Part shown: positions 1 through 8,748 of the stretch, piece by piece
Numbering within the stretch: position 1 is the first letter of the stretch
How the letters are laid out: every line of letters begins with the position of its first letter
DNA from: Lewinellaceae bacterium
GTDB lineage: Bacteria > Bacteroidota > Bacteroidia > Chitinophagales > Saprospiraceae
Direction of reading: 5' to 3'
DNA length: 64,000 nt
NCBI GenBank assembly: GCA_020636155.1
Contig: JACJYM010000004.1
Coordinates: forward strand, 186,001 to 250,000
Made by a program: the position numbers and the translations under genes
Notes under the pieces: model-generated
What the model saw: only the letters and a program-made list of their open reading frames with translations
The model's database searches: none
Told to the model about the DNA's origin: nothing

Positions 1-429
1 TCTGCTCAACACAATGGTGTCAGCAAAAAACGAATAAAATTTGACTGTTTGAGCATTGGTAACATTGACTTGAGTGGAGATGTGCAACTCAAGATCTATT
101 TCTCTGGCATAAGACATAACGGCCTGATCAGCGCCAATGACAGCCGTAATACCCGCATCTTTTGCCGCATTCATGATGGTCTGTATTAGGGATAAATCAT
201 GATCATAGATGATTGTATTAAGCGTGAGATAAGATCTGACTCCAGCGGTTTTGGTACGTCTGGCAATTTCGTATAAGTCATCAATCGTAAAATTGATGGA
301 TGATCGTGCTCTCATATTTAGCTGCGTAACACCAAAATATACTGAATCCGCACCATTATCAATAGCGGCTTGTAGCGCTTCGAAACTGCCACATGGCGCC
401 ATTAATTCTATCTTACCGTCTCTTGTCAT
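1..429 (-). CDS. U32 family peptidase, N-terminal 143 residues (runs off the window)
   Basis: The reading frame is open from the ATG to the window edge. The N-terminus has the U32 signature ELMAPCGSFEALQAAIDNGA followed by DSVYFGV, NMRA and a TIM-barrel-like run with LTLNT. U32 proteins (RlhA, TrhP/YegQ, YhbU group) are annotated as peptidases, but several characterised members instead hydroxylate RNA bases (23S rRNA C2501 or tRNA U34), so the peptidase label may be misleading. The C-terminal two-thirds, including the conserved cysteines that would separate subgroups, is outside the window. It lies downstream of ftsK on the same strand but is separated from it by a strong terminator, so it is probably transcribed independently. 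Confidence 0.85.
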   Translation of the reverse strand, partial: MTRDGKIELMAPCGSFEALQAAIDNGADSVYFGVTQLNMRARSSINFTIDDLYEIARRTKTAGVRSYLTLNTIIYDHDLSLIQTIMNAAKDAGITAVIGADQAVMSYAREIDLELHISTQVNVTNAQTVKFYSFFADTIVLSR

Positions 430-556
430 TTTAAATTTGTAAAGTAGATATAAAATCAATAATTTTCAAAATGGTTGCAAAAATAGGAAAGATTGGTATA
501 AAACCTTGATTTTAAAGCGAAAAGCTAATATTGAGAACCTGTATAAAACAAAAAAT

Positions 557-583
557 GCTCCATCGTCACTGCGACGATGGAGC
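557..583 (-). terminator. Rho-independent terminator of ftsK
   Basis: A perfect 11-bp stem (gctccatcgtc / gacgatggagc) with a 5-nt loop. On the minus strand it is followed by ATTTTTTGTTTT. It starts about 50 nt past the ftsK stop and separates it from the U32 gene. Confidence 0.9.
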
Positions 584-631
584 CTATTGTCATTCTCGGT
601 TTTTGCTTATTATAAATTGGAATTACATTTC

Positions 632-3121
632 CTAAGAATATTTGATACTCGAAATATAATTATCCAATTCGTCGAGTGAATGATATAATACTTCTCTAGG
701 TTTACTGCCTTGTGCCGGACCTACGATGCCCAGTTGTTCCATCTGATCCATTATTCTTCCAGCACGATTGTATCCCAGTTGTAATTTTCTTTGAATACTT
801 GAAGTAGATCCGTGACCACTTCCTACGATTAGCTTGGCACTTTCTTCAAACATATCATCCAAATCAGACCATGCCAAAGCTCCGTTTCCACCTTTTTCAT
901 CATCGCTGCTATATTCAGGCAGGAAAAACGGTTCAGGGAATCCCTGTTGTTCACTTATATGGTCAATCACCGCTTCCACTTCAGGAGTATCTACGAAGGC
1001 ACATTGCAATCTTATGACATTACTTCCTACACTCAGCAGCATATCACCGCGGCCAATTAATTGATCTGCACCACCTGCATCCAATATCGTCCGACTATCA
1101 ATTTTTGAAGTCACTTTAAAAGCCAGCCTAGCCGGGAAGTTGGCTTTAATAACACCAGTAATAATATTTACCGATGGTCTTTGCGTAGCAATGATGAGGT
1201 GTATTCCTATGGCACGTGCCAACTGTGCCAGTCTTGCAATTGGCAATTCCACCTCTTTGCCCGCGGTCATCATCAAATCCGCAAATTCGTCGATTACCAA
1301 TATAATATATGGTAAAAACTTGTGTCCATCATTTGGATTCAGCTTTCTCGCCGTAAATTTTTGATTATATTCATCAAGATTTCTTGCTCTGGCCGCTTTT
1401 AATAAGTCATACCTCGTATCCATCTCTATACACAGTGAATTCAAAGTGTTGACTACTTTTGAAGTTTCTGTGATAATGGGTTCATCCTGATCAGGAAGGT
1501 ATGCCAAAAAGTGCTGATCTAGCGATGCATATGGAAATAACTCAACCTTTTTTGGGTCGATTAAAACCAATTTCACCTCTGACGGATGCTTCTTGTACAA
1601 TAAAGACATCAAAATGGTGTTGATACCAACTGACTTTCCTTGTCCAGTTGCTCCTGCCACTAATAAATGGGGCATTTTGGCCAAATCTGCGACAAAAACC
1701 TCATTACTAATGGTCTTTCCCAAGGCTATGGGTAACGCCATTTTGGATTGTTGGAATTTTTCAGAATTAATCACCTCTTTGAGTGAAACGGTTTGTTTAT
1801 TTTTATTCGGTACCTCTATTCCTATCGTTCCTTTTCCTGGAATCGGTGCAATAATTCTAATTCCTAAGGCTGCCAAAGACAGAGCAATATCGTCTTCCAG
1901 ATTTTTTATCTTGCTTATTTTAACACCCGGGGCAGGGACAATTTCATAAAGAGTTACTGTCGGACCCACCGTGGCTCTAATTTTTATAATCTCAATTTTG
2001 TAATTGAGCAAGGTTTCTACGATTTGGTCTTTATTGGCTTCCAGTTCCGCTCGATCTACCTCTGTTTTTTGATCTTCATAATCATACAACAATTCCAAAG
2101 TCGGTGGCACATAATTACTCAAATCAAGTGTTGGGTCATAAGGCCCAGATCCACGAGGAACTTCAATCGATTCGTCTTCTTTAGAAATATTAGACAGTTG
2201 ATCAAATTTTTCATGCTCGTCCTCTTCGGCTTGTTCCAATATTTCTATATCCAAGTTTGAAGCTGGCTCTGAAGAACTGGGTTTCTTTTGTATATCAGAT
2301 TCTAGAGTTACGACAAATTCGTCCTCATCATCAATGGGTGAGTGAATATCATCAGAAAAAATGGCTTCTCGCATAGTTTCATTCACTATATCTTTTCTAT
2401 GCTGAAATAAGTTTTCATTTGTGTGGGTTAGTGCTTCTGAATCTTCAGTTTTAACGGATTCTGAAGTCGATTTTGAATTTGAGTTTCTGTGTAATAATTT
2501 ATCTATAAATTGGAATTTTGAATTTTTTAAAAAATCAGTATTTATACCGTCTTGAACAAATGCTAAGCTGGGATTAAACCGCCATACAATGTATGCCATG
2601 GAAGTAAAAAGGATAAAGAAAAAGAGACCAATCTGGCCAACAAAATTGCTCATCCATATTGAAGTACTTTCACCGAATGCTCCTCCCCAAGTGAAGTCAG
2701 AATTTTTAAATAAAAAATCAAGAACCATGGAGAAAAATGCCATAAAAATGACTGCTTTAGTAGATTGAAAGAAATATTCTTTAAGTGGTTTTTTCTTGAG
2801 AATGTCAATGCCTAACTTTCCCAGTAAAAAAACGACAACCAATGAAGGTAATCCGAATCCCCAGTAAAAAAATAAATTTGAAATGTAAGCTCCCAATCTT
2901 CCCAGCCAGTTGTCCACAGTAATTCCACTGGCAAACATGCCTCTAAGGCTAAATTCCAAAACCTTGTCTTGGTCTTGCCTCCATGTATATAAGTATGAAA
3001 TAAAAGCAATGGCTAGATATAAAGCCGCTAGAATACAAATTATAGCAATCAACTTTGGCCATCGTTCGTCTTTCAAAGTAAAAGCATTTTTTTGGGATTT
3101 GCTTTTCCTCTTGACTCCCAT
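632..3121 (-). CDS. ftsK: FtsK/SpoIIIE-family DNA translocase
   Basis: Membrane-anchored motor that pumps chromosomal DNA through the division septum and activates dimer resolution at dif. The 829-residue protein has four hydrophobic segments near residues 25-45, 80-102, 120-138 and 160-180, and an acidic low-complexity linker around 215-325. The alpha/beta motor domain follows, with Walker A GATGQGKSV at 490-498, Walker B ILVIDE at 607-612 and the ATQRPS motif near 645. The C-terminal winged-helix gamma domain (about 755-829, with YNRAGRIMDQME) reads the KOPS/SRS orientation sequences. The linker is far shorter than that of E. coli FtsK and is typical of Bacteroidota. A well-matched promoter lies 50 nt upstream and a terminator downstream, so it is monocistronic. 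Confidence 0.97.
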   Translation of the reverse strand: MGVKRKSKSQKNAFTLKDERWPKLIAIICILAALYLAIAFISYLYTWRQDQDKVLEFSLRGMFASGITVDNWLGRLGAYISNLFFYWGFGLPSLVVVFLLGKLGIDILKKKPLKEYFFQSTKAVIFMAFFSMVLDFLFKNSDFTWGGAFGESTSIWMSNFVGQIGLFFFILFTSMAYIVWRFNPSLAFVQDGINTDFLKNSKFQFIDKLLHRNSNSKSTSESVKTEDSEALTHTNENLFQHRKDIVNETMREAIFSDDIHSPIDDEDEFVVTLESDIQKKPSSSEPASNLDIEILEQAEEDEHEKFDQLSNISKEDESIEVPRGSGPYDPTLDLSNYVPPTLELLYDYEDQKTEVDRAELEANKDQIVETLLNYKIEIIKIRATVGPTVTLYEIVPAPGVKISKIKNLEDDIALSLAALGIRIIAPIPGKGTIGIEVPNKNKQTVSLKEVINSEKFQQSKMALPIALGKTISNEVFVADLAKMPHLLVAGATGQGKSVGINTILMSLLYKKHPSEVKLVLIDPKKVELFPYASLDQHFLAYLPDQDEPIITETSKVVNTLNSLCIEMDTRYDLLKAARARNLDEYNQKFTARKLNPNDGHKFLPYIILVIDEFADLMMTAGKEVELPIARLAQLARAIGIHLIIATQRPSVNIITGVIKANFPARLAFKVTSKIDSRTILDAGGADQLIGRGDMLLSVGSNVIRLQCAFVDTPEVEAVIDHISEQQGFPEPFFLPEYSSDDEKGGNGALAWSDLDDMFEESAKLIVGSGHGSTSSIQRKLQLGYNRAGRIMDQMEQLGIVGPAQGSKPREVLYHSLDELDNYISSIKYS

Positions 3122-3171
3122 AGTTCAATAATCGGTTTTTGTTAAAATATACTTGTTTTTTCTTCGAGCTA

Positions 3172-3201
3172 CAAAGATATACAATTCATTACATATTACA
3201 A
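3172..3201 (-). promoter_or_regulatory. Promoter of ftsK, Bacteroidota type
   Basis: On the minus strand TTG (3201-3199), a 19-nt spacer and TATCTTTG (3179-3172) match the Bacteroidota primary-sigma consensus TTG-N19-TAnnTTTG. The predicted start of transcription is near 3165, giving a leader of about 45 nt. Confidence 0.7.
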
Positions 3202-3307
3202 TAATTTTTAATATAAAATTTGGATACAATATTCATATTAGAATTTTCTTGCGTTATAAAGAAGCTGAAAACCAATCAATTACTATAATTGTATTTTAGA
3301 AAAAATT

Positions 3308-3619
3308 TTACATTTTAGATTTTTCCATGCATTTGCCGGGAGTAAAAGATACCAAGCCTGCTGCTTTTGCAAGGCATGCATTGGCATACGTCTTATCATC
3401 ACAGCCACATACTGGCTTATATTCTCTAGTACACGGTTGGTTTTTATTAATTCTGGATTCATCTATACAATTGCTCATTTCCTTGAATGATTGTTGGTGT
3501 TTTTCAACTTTCAGTTGTTCTGTATTATCACTACTCTTTACTAATGAACTCTCTTGTTTTGCACAAGAAAATAGTAGTACACTACACACGACTAACAAAT
3601 AAAATATTTTCATTATCAC
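3308..3619 (-). CDS. Kazal-type protease-inhibitor-like lipoprotein
   Basis: A 103-residue secreted protein. A lipoprotein signal ends in LLFSC (Cys19), then comes a roughly 35-residue hydrophilic spacer. A single Kazal domain (about 52-98) follows, with the pattern C-x7-C-G-C-D-x-K-T-Y-x-N-x-C and a closing GKC. Kazal domains are small disulfide-bonded folds that inhibit serine proteases by presenting a loop to the active site. Bacterial examples usually carry the same extra GC pair. It would sit on the outside of an envelope membrane, where it could protect the cell from its own or foreign proteases, but no target is visible. Translation may start at the first or third residue (both ATG). 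It appears monocistronic between ftsK and pheT. Confidence 0.8.
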   Translation of the reverse strand: MIMKIFYLLVVCSVLLFSCAKQESSLVKSSDNTEQLKVEKHQQSFKEMSNCIDESRINKNQPCTREYKPVCGCDDKTYANACLAKAAGLVSFTPGKCMEKSKM

Positions 3620-3750
3620 ATCTTTAAACAGATTGCGAAGTTAATAAACTGTTCTTATACTTATAGTTTCCGAAATGTTAAGATTATTTCTGACTTCATT
3701 TCATATTTAAAATTATTTCGGTTGTTAGCCGGCTTATTTCCATATCTCTT

Positions 3751-3758
3751 TATCTTTG
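3751..3758 (+). promoter_or_regulatory. -7 element upstream of pheT
   Basis: TATCTTTG matches TAnnTTTG and is 62 bases before the pheT start. There is no TTG at the usual 19-nt spacing; the nearest is 26 nt away, so the -33 half is weak. Confidence 0.5.
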
Positions 3759-3820
3759 CCATTTATATTTAATACCTTTTAGTGGGGTAAAACTAGAAAG
3801 AATAAGTAAACCAAAGACAG

Positions 3821-6250
3821 ATGAAGATATCTTTAAATTGGCTAAAAAATTATATTGACACGGATAAATCCCCTGAAGAACTATCTGTAATTCTTACAGA
3901 CATTGGTCTTGAAGTTGAAGGCATAGAAATCGTCGAAGAGGTGAAAGGAGGTCTCTCGGGATTGGTTATAGGTCAAGTCACAACTTGTATTAGACACCCC
4001 AATGCAGACAAATTATCCCTTACAACCGTTGATGTGGGCGGTGAAGAGTTGTTACAAATCGTATGTGGGGCTCCTAATGTAGATGTTAATCAAAAAGTGG
4101 TCGTAGCTACTGTAGGAACTCCATTGTACGACCAAGATGGCAATGAATTCATTATAAAAAAAGGTAAAATCAGAGGTGAAGTATCAGAAGGTATGATCTG
4201 TGCTGAAGACGAAATTGGGCTTGGAAGCAGTCATGATGGCATCTTGGTACTTGATGAGAGTGCTATTATCGGCACACCTGCCTCCGAATTTTTTAATATC
4301 AAGAGTGATGTCGTATTTGATATAAATCTAACCCCTAACCGATCGGATGCGACTTCACATCTCGGTGTAGCAAGAGATTTGGCAGCGTATCTGACTATTA
4401 ACGAAAATGTTTCTTTCAATGTAAGAGAACCGGAAGTCAGTGATTTTCATGTAGACCAAAGAACTCACCCTATAAAAATTGAGGTTTTAGATAAAGTGGC
4501 TTGTCCACGTTACGCAGGTGTTACGATTCATGATGTGACTATTGGCGAATCTCCCAGCTGGTTAAAATCGCATCTGATCAGCATCGGTGTAAGACCAATT
4601 AATAATATTGTCGATACGACTAATTTTGTATTGCATGAAATGGGTCAGCCGCTTCATGCTTTTGATTATGATAAAATCAGCAAACACGAGATAAGAGTTG
4701 AAAAATTAGCGGAGGGGTCAGGATTTACCTCTTTGGACGAGAAAGAAAGAAAGTTGCTGGCCAATGACCTGATGATATGTGATGGCGACGACAGCCCATT
4801 ATGTATGGCTGGGGTGTTTGGTGGTCACTCGAGTGGTGTTTCTGATAATACTAAAACGATTTTTCTAGAATCGGCCCATTTTGATCCAATTCATGTGAGA
4901 AATACTAGCATGAAACATGTGTTGAGAACAGATGCCGCAAAGATATTTGAAAAAGGGAGTGACCCGGCCATTGTGGTACTTGCATTAAAGCGAGCCGCAA
5001 ATCTCATTAAAGAGATCGCAGGAGGTGTCATCAGTAGTGATATAGAGGACATTTACCCTGTAGAAATAAAACCAAAGGAATTACACCTTAGATACAATAT
5101 GGTCAATTCTATTTTGGGAGTGACTTTGTCAAAAGATGATATCCACAATATACTTTTAGCTCTAGACATGGAAATTCAACCCGTTGATACAGACGGGATA
5201 AAAGTCATCGTCCCTACTAACAAAAATGATGTTACTCGAGAGATAGATTTGATAGAGGAAATACTGAGAATCTATGGCTTTAATAAGGTGTTTGGGGATC
5301 AAAAAATTCAACACTCTCTCGTTCATGGGAAAAAACCAGACAAGCGACAAGTTTCTCATCTCATTTCAACATTCCTTTCCTCTCAGGGGTACAACGAAAT
5401 GATGAACTTATCTCTCGTCGAGGGTAATTATTACCCCAATGAGCAAGATACTGTCGTAAAAATCAATAATACTTCTAACATCCATCTCGACAGCATGCGA
5501 CCTGAAATGATGGTTTCAGGATTACAATCCGTCGTGCATAATCTAAACCGACAACAATCAAATCTCAAGTTGTTTGAATTCGGAAAATCATATCAAAAAC
5601 AGGAGCATGATTTCCTTGAAACCGAATACTTGACCTTATTTCTTTGTGGCAACGAACGAGAAGAAAATTGGATTGACGGCAAGTCTCAAAAAGTGAGTTT
5701 TTACAATTTAAAAAGTCAAGTCAACAACATTTTACATAGAATAGGTATATCCAATTTTAGAATCCAAGACGTGGAGGATTCTCGATTCGATTACGGACTT
5801 TTATACAGTTTAGGGCAATTGGAGCTCGTAAAATTTGGCAAAACAGCGACTCATATTGACCAGCAAGTAGGAATTAAGAGTTCCGTGTTTTATGCGGAGT
5901 TTCCAATAAAAAACCTACTCACTGTTTCTTCACGCAATCAACTTAGCGTAAGCGAAATAAGTAAATACCCTACAGTAGAAAGAGATCTTGCCATAATCCT
6001 CGACGAATCGGTAAAATTTGATGAAGTTGAAAAATTGGCAAAATCAATAGACAAGCAATTAATTAAGGAAGTCAGTCTGTTTGATATTTATAGAAATGAT
6101 GAACAAATAGGAAAAAATAAAAAATCGTATGCAATCAATATAAAATTTGAAGACAAAGAAAAAACGTTGAATGATAAGGAAGTAGATAAAAAGATGTCTA
6201 AAATGATATCCACTTTTGAAAACAAACTGGAAGCAAGCATTAGGAAATAA
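3821..6250 (+). CDS. pheT: Phenylalanine--tRNA ligase beta subunit
   Basis: Beta chain of the alpha2-beta2 PheRS, which charges tRNA-Phe and edits mischarged Tyr. At 809 residues it has the full bacterial length. Visible in order are: the N-terminal MKISLNWLKNYI; the OB-fold tRNA-binding/EMAP-like domain (about 40-150) with HPNADKLS and VCGAPNV; the B3/B4 editing domain (about 210-390) with RPINNIVDTTNFVLHEMGQP; the B5 DNA-binding-like domain (about 400-480); the catalytic-like core (about 490-690); and the C-terminal ferredoxin-like anticodon-binding domain with YPTVERDLAIILDE. pheS is not adjacent, so the two subunits are encoded apart here. Confidence 0.97.
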   Translation: MKISLNWLKNYIDTDKSPEELSVILTDIGLEVEGIEIVEEVKGGLSGLVIGQVTTCIRHPNADKLSLTTVDVGGEELLQIVCGAPNVDVNQKVVVATVGTPLYDQDGNEFIIKKGKIRGEVSEGMICAEDEIGLGSSHDGILVLDESAIIGTPASEFFNIKSDVVFDINLTPNRSDATSHLGVARDLAAYLTINENVSFNVREPEVSDFHVDQRTHPIKIEVLDKVACPRYAGVTIHDVTIGESPSWLKSHLISIGVRPINNIVDTTNFVLHEMGQPLHAFDYDKISKHEIRVEKLAEGSGFTSLDEKERKLLANDLMICDGDDSPLCMAGVFGGHSSGVSDNTKTIFLESAHFDPIHVRNTSMKHVLRTDAAKIFEKGSDPAIVVLALKRAANLIKEIAGGVISSDIEDIYPVEIKPKELHLRYNMVNSILGVTLSKDDIHNILLALDMEIQPVDTDGIKVIVPTNKNDVTREIDLIEEILRIYGFNKVFGDQKIQHSLVHGKKPDKRQVSHLISTFLSSQGYNEMMNLSLVEGNYYPNEQDTVVKINNTSNIHLDSMRPEMMVSGLQSVVHNLNRQQSNLKLFEFGKSYQKQEHDFLETEYLTLFLCGNEREENWIDGKSQKVSFYNLKSQVNNILHRIGISNFRIQDVEDSRFDYGLLYSLGQLELVKFGKTATHIDQQVGIKSSVFYAEFPIKNLLTVSSRNQLSVSEISKYPTVERDLAIILDESVKFDEVEKLAKSIDKQLIKEVSLFDIYRNDEQIGKNKKSYAINIKFEDKEKTLNDKEVDKKMSKMISTFENKLEASIRK

Positions 6251-6291
6251 GGCATATTTATAATGATTATATATTATTAAAAAAATTAATT

Positions 6292-6299
6292 TATATTTG
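6292..6299 (+). promoter_or_regulatory. -7 element upstream of the zap genes
   Basis: TATATTTG matches TAnnTTTG, 20 bases before the first zap start codon, predicting a very short leader. There is no TTG at the -33 position. Confidence 0.5.
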
Positions 6300-6318
6300 T
6301 GCCTATATCTTTTAAACC

Positions 6319-6573
6319 ATGATCAGTAAGTTAGAAAAAATAGAAAATAAACTTCAGATTTTAGTTGATAGATACAATGCTTTAAAAGAAGAAAACGAAA
6401 ATTTAAAACAAGAAAACAAGAAAATACGTTTACAGAAAGAAGAAAACGGTAATCTAAATGATGGTCAAGACACGATTAATGTTTCTCGTGTATCAAACAG
6501 GGAAGTAGTTAAAGAGTTAAATAAGTATATTTCCGAAGTTGATCAATGTATAAAAATGCTTAAAGCTGAATAA
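6319..6573 (+). CDS. Small coiled-coil protein, ZapB-like partner of ZapA
   Basis: 84 residues, almost entirely a predicted coiled coil. Heptad-like leucine, isoleucine and valine spacing runs from residue 1 to about 42 (ISKLEKIENKLQILVDRYNA, then LKEENENLKQENK), followed by a polar linker and a short second helix with VVKELNKYISEVDQCIKML. Its stop overlaps the zapA start by one base (TAATG), implying translational coupling. Short coiled-coil proteins bound to ZapA (ZapB in proteobacteria) form the layer linking the Z-ring to the chromosome. The role is inferred from context and fold, since coiled coils give no sequence homology proof. Confidence 0.75.
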   Translation: MISKLEKIENKLQILVDRYNALKEENENLKQENKKIRLQKEENGNLNDGQDTINVSRVSNREVVKELNKYISEVDQCIKMLKAE

Positions 6574-6848
6574 TGAGTTCTAAGGACTTGACGAAAATAA
6601 ATATAGCGATAGGTGGAAGAACCTATCCTTTAAAAGTGCCGAAAAACGAAGAGCAGCTGGTAAAGGAAGTTGAAAAAATAATCAATGCAAAAATTGCAGA
6701 GATGAGAAATCAATACGATTTGGGTGAGATAGATCATATTTCTATGGCATTATTGGCATTTGTATACGAAACTGAAAAAAACAATAATCAACATATCGTC
6801 AATACTAAAATTGATAAAATAGACAATTTGCTTGACGCCAATCTTTAG
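6573..6848 (+). CDS. zapA: Cell division protein ZapA
   Basis: 91 residues with the ZapA N-terminal beta-sheet head (INIAIGGRTYPLKVP, then EEQLVKEVEKIINAKI) and a C-terminal helix with LALLAFVYETE-like character (MALLAFVYETEKNN). ZapA tetramers crosslink FtsZ filaments and stabilise the Z-ring at mid-cell. The length is typical. It is translationally coupled to the coiled-coil gene before it, and rny follows after about 70 nt without a visible terminator, so the three may be co-transcribed. Confidence 0.9.
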   Translation: MSSKDLTKINIAIGGRTYPLKVPKNEEQLVKEVEKIINAKIAEMRNQYDLGEIDHISMALLAFVYETEKNNNQHIVNTKIDKIDNLLDANL

Positions 6849-6916
6849 ACTAACTGTTTTCATAGTTGATTGCTCATTCGATTTGGGCATATTTTAATAA
6901 TTAATAAATTTAAATA

Positions 6917-8566
6917 ATGGAAGCAGGAATAGGAATAATTGTAGGGTTGATAATAGGGGCTATCATTGGTTTTTTCATAACCAAGACGACCGCTACTAGA
7001 AAAATCCAGGAAGCGAACGACAAAGCAGACTATACCATCAAAGAATCAGAACTTACCGCCAAAAGAAAAATTGACGAAGCAGAAACAAAAGCCGAAAAAA
7101 TCGTTTCTAAAGCGGAGCAACATCACGAGACTATCAAACAAAAAAAGATTCAGGAGGCGAAAGAGAAATTTTCTCGTCTGAAAAGCGATTTCGAATCAGA
7201 AAAAGCAGAAGCTAAAATTCAACTTAAAGAGAGAGAATTTCAAGTAGGTGCATTGGAGAAAGATCTCAAGCAAAAACAAGACTCATTTCAATCTCAAGTT
7301 GATGCTATCGAGAGTCGAGAAACCGAGATAAACCTGATCAGAGAAAATCTTGACAAACAATTAAAAATAGTTGCAAAAAGAAAAGAAGAACTCGATCAAG
7401 CCAACGAAATCAGAATAAAAGAATTAGAGTCCATCTCCAAACTCTCAGAGGCCGAGGCGAAGGAGCATCTCCTTGAAGCCGTGAAATCTAAAGTCGAATC
7501 TGAGGCTATGGCCATCGAAAAAGATATCGTAAGCAATGCTACTGCCAATGCAAACAAAGAAGCTAAAAAAATAGTGATTCAGACCATTCAAAGAATGTGT
7601 GCCGAGTACACGATTGAAAACACTGTTTCTGTGTTTAACCTTGAAAATGATGACATCAAAGGGCAAATAATAGGACGTGAAGGTCGAAATATCAGAGCCC
7701 TAGAAGCTGCTACCGGAGCAGAAATTGTCGTTGATGATACACCTGAAGCCATCGTAATTTCTAGCTTCGACCCAATCAGACGGGAACTGTGTCGTCTAGC
7801 ACTTAAGCGATTGGTGGCCGATGGCAGAATACATCCGGCCAAAATCGAAGAAACCGTAGCGAAGGTCAGAAAGCAACTTGATGAACAAATAGTAGAAATA
7901 GGCGAAAGAGCCGTTCTCGACCTTGAAATTCATGGACTAAATCCATACCTAGTAAAAATGGTAGGTCGTATGAGATTTAGGTCTTCCTATGGTCAGAATC
8001 TATTGAAGCACTCGATAGAAACGGCCAATCTATGTGCAGCCATGGCAGCAGAAATTGGCTTGAGTTCCAAACAAGTAAAAATGGCTAAAAGAGCCGGATT
8101 ATTGCATGATATTGGAAAGGTGACAGAAGAAGAATCTGAATTAAGTCATGCTTTGCTGGGAATGGAAATATGTGAGAAATACAAGGAACATCCCGTAATT
8201 CTCAATGCCGTAGGTGCTCACCACGACGAAATAGAAATGAATAACATCATATCACCAATTGTACAAGCATGCGACGCCATATCCGGGGCAAGACCTGGCG
8301 CAAGGAGAGAAATTCTCGAAAGCTATCTGAAACGAATTGGAGAAATGGAAGACCTTGCCATATCTTATGAAGGTGTCCAAAAGGCCTATGCGATTCAGGC
8401 AGGTAGAGAATTAAGAGTCATAGTAGAAAGTGAAAAAGTCTCAGATGCTTATGCAGATGACCTCGCTTTTATGATTTCTCAAAAAATACAAGACGAAATG
8501 CAATACCCTGGCCAAGTTAAAATAACCGTAATCAGAGAGAAAAGAGCAACTGCAGTAGCGAGATAA
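6917..8566 (+). CDS. rny: Ribonuclease Y
   Basis: Membrane-anchored endoribonuclease that initiates mRNA decay. The 549-residue protein has an N-terminal transmembrane helix (about 5-22) and a long charged coiled coil (about 25-225). The KH RNA-binding domain (about 240-300) contains GQIIGREGRNIRALE. The HD phosphohydrolase domain has the catalytic His-Asp pair at 397-398 (LLHDIGK), HALLGMEIC and AVGAHHDE. This is the expected family layout. Gene order zapA-rny recurs in Bacteroidota from memory, so membrane-localised RNA decay may be co-expressed with division proteins. A strong terminator follows. Confidence 0.97.
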   Translation: MEAGIGIIVGLIIGAIIGFFITKTTATRKIQEANDKADYTIKESELTAKRKIDEAETKAEKIVSKAEQHHETIKQKKIQEAKEKFSRLKSDFESEKAEAKIQLKEREFQVGALEKDLKQKQDSFQSQVDAIESRETEINLIRENLDKQLKIVAKRKEELDQANEIRIKELESISKLSEAEAKEHLLEAVKSKVESEAMAIEKDIVSNATANANKEAKKIVIQTIQRMCAEYTIENTVSVFNLENDDIKGQIIGREGRNIRALEAATGAEIVVDDTPEAIVISSFDPIRRELCRLALKRLVADGRIHPAKIEETVAKVRKQLDEQIVEIGERAVLDLEIHGLNPYLVKMVGRMRFRSSYGQNLLKHSIETANLCAAMAAEIGLSSKQVKMAKRAGLLHDIGKVTEEESELSHALLGMEICEKYKEHPVILNAVGAHHDEIEMNNIISPIVQACDAISGARPGARREILESYLKRIGEMEDLAISYEGVQKAYAIQAGRELRVIVESEKVSDAYADDLAFMISQKIQDEMQYPGQVKITVIREKRATAVAR

Positions 8567-8586
8567 ATTATAATAGTTTAAATGCT

Positions 8587-8623
8587 AAAAAGCGCAATAT
8601 CTTATTCAAGTATTGCGCTTTTT
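8587..8623 (+). terminator. Rho-independent terminator of rny
   Basis: A 13-bp stem (aaaaagcgcaata / tattgcgcttttt) with an 11-nt loop. The descending arm runs straight into a T-tract. Confidence 0.93.
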
Positions 8624-8748
8624 TTATGAATTTGCCTCATCTTTTTCAGAAATATTTCTATCTTTAACTGAGAATTCAAGCTTGAGACCAATTGATACCT
8701 CTTGCTTAATAATATAACTAAACCTTATTAAAATTTAAACACATTAAA

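Noticed and set aside
1593..1949. 118-codon frame on the plus strand within ftsK
   Set aside because: Antisense shadow of a well-conserved motor domain; no motif and no promoter.
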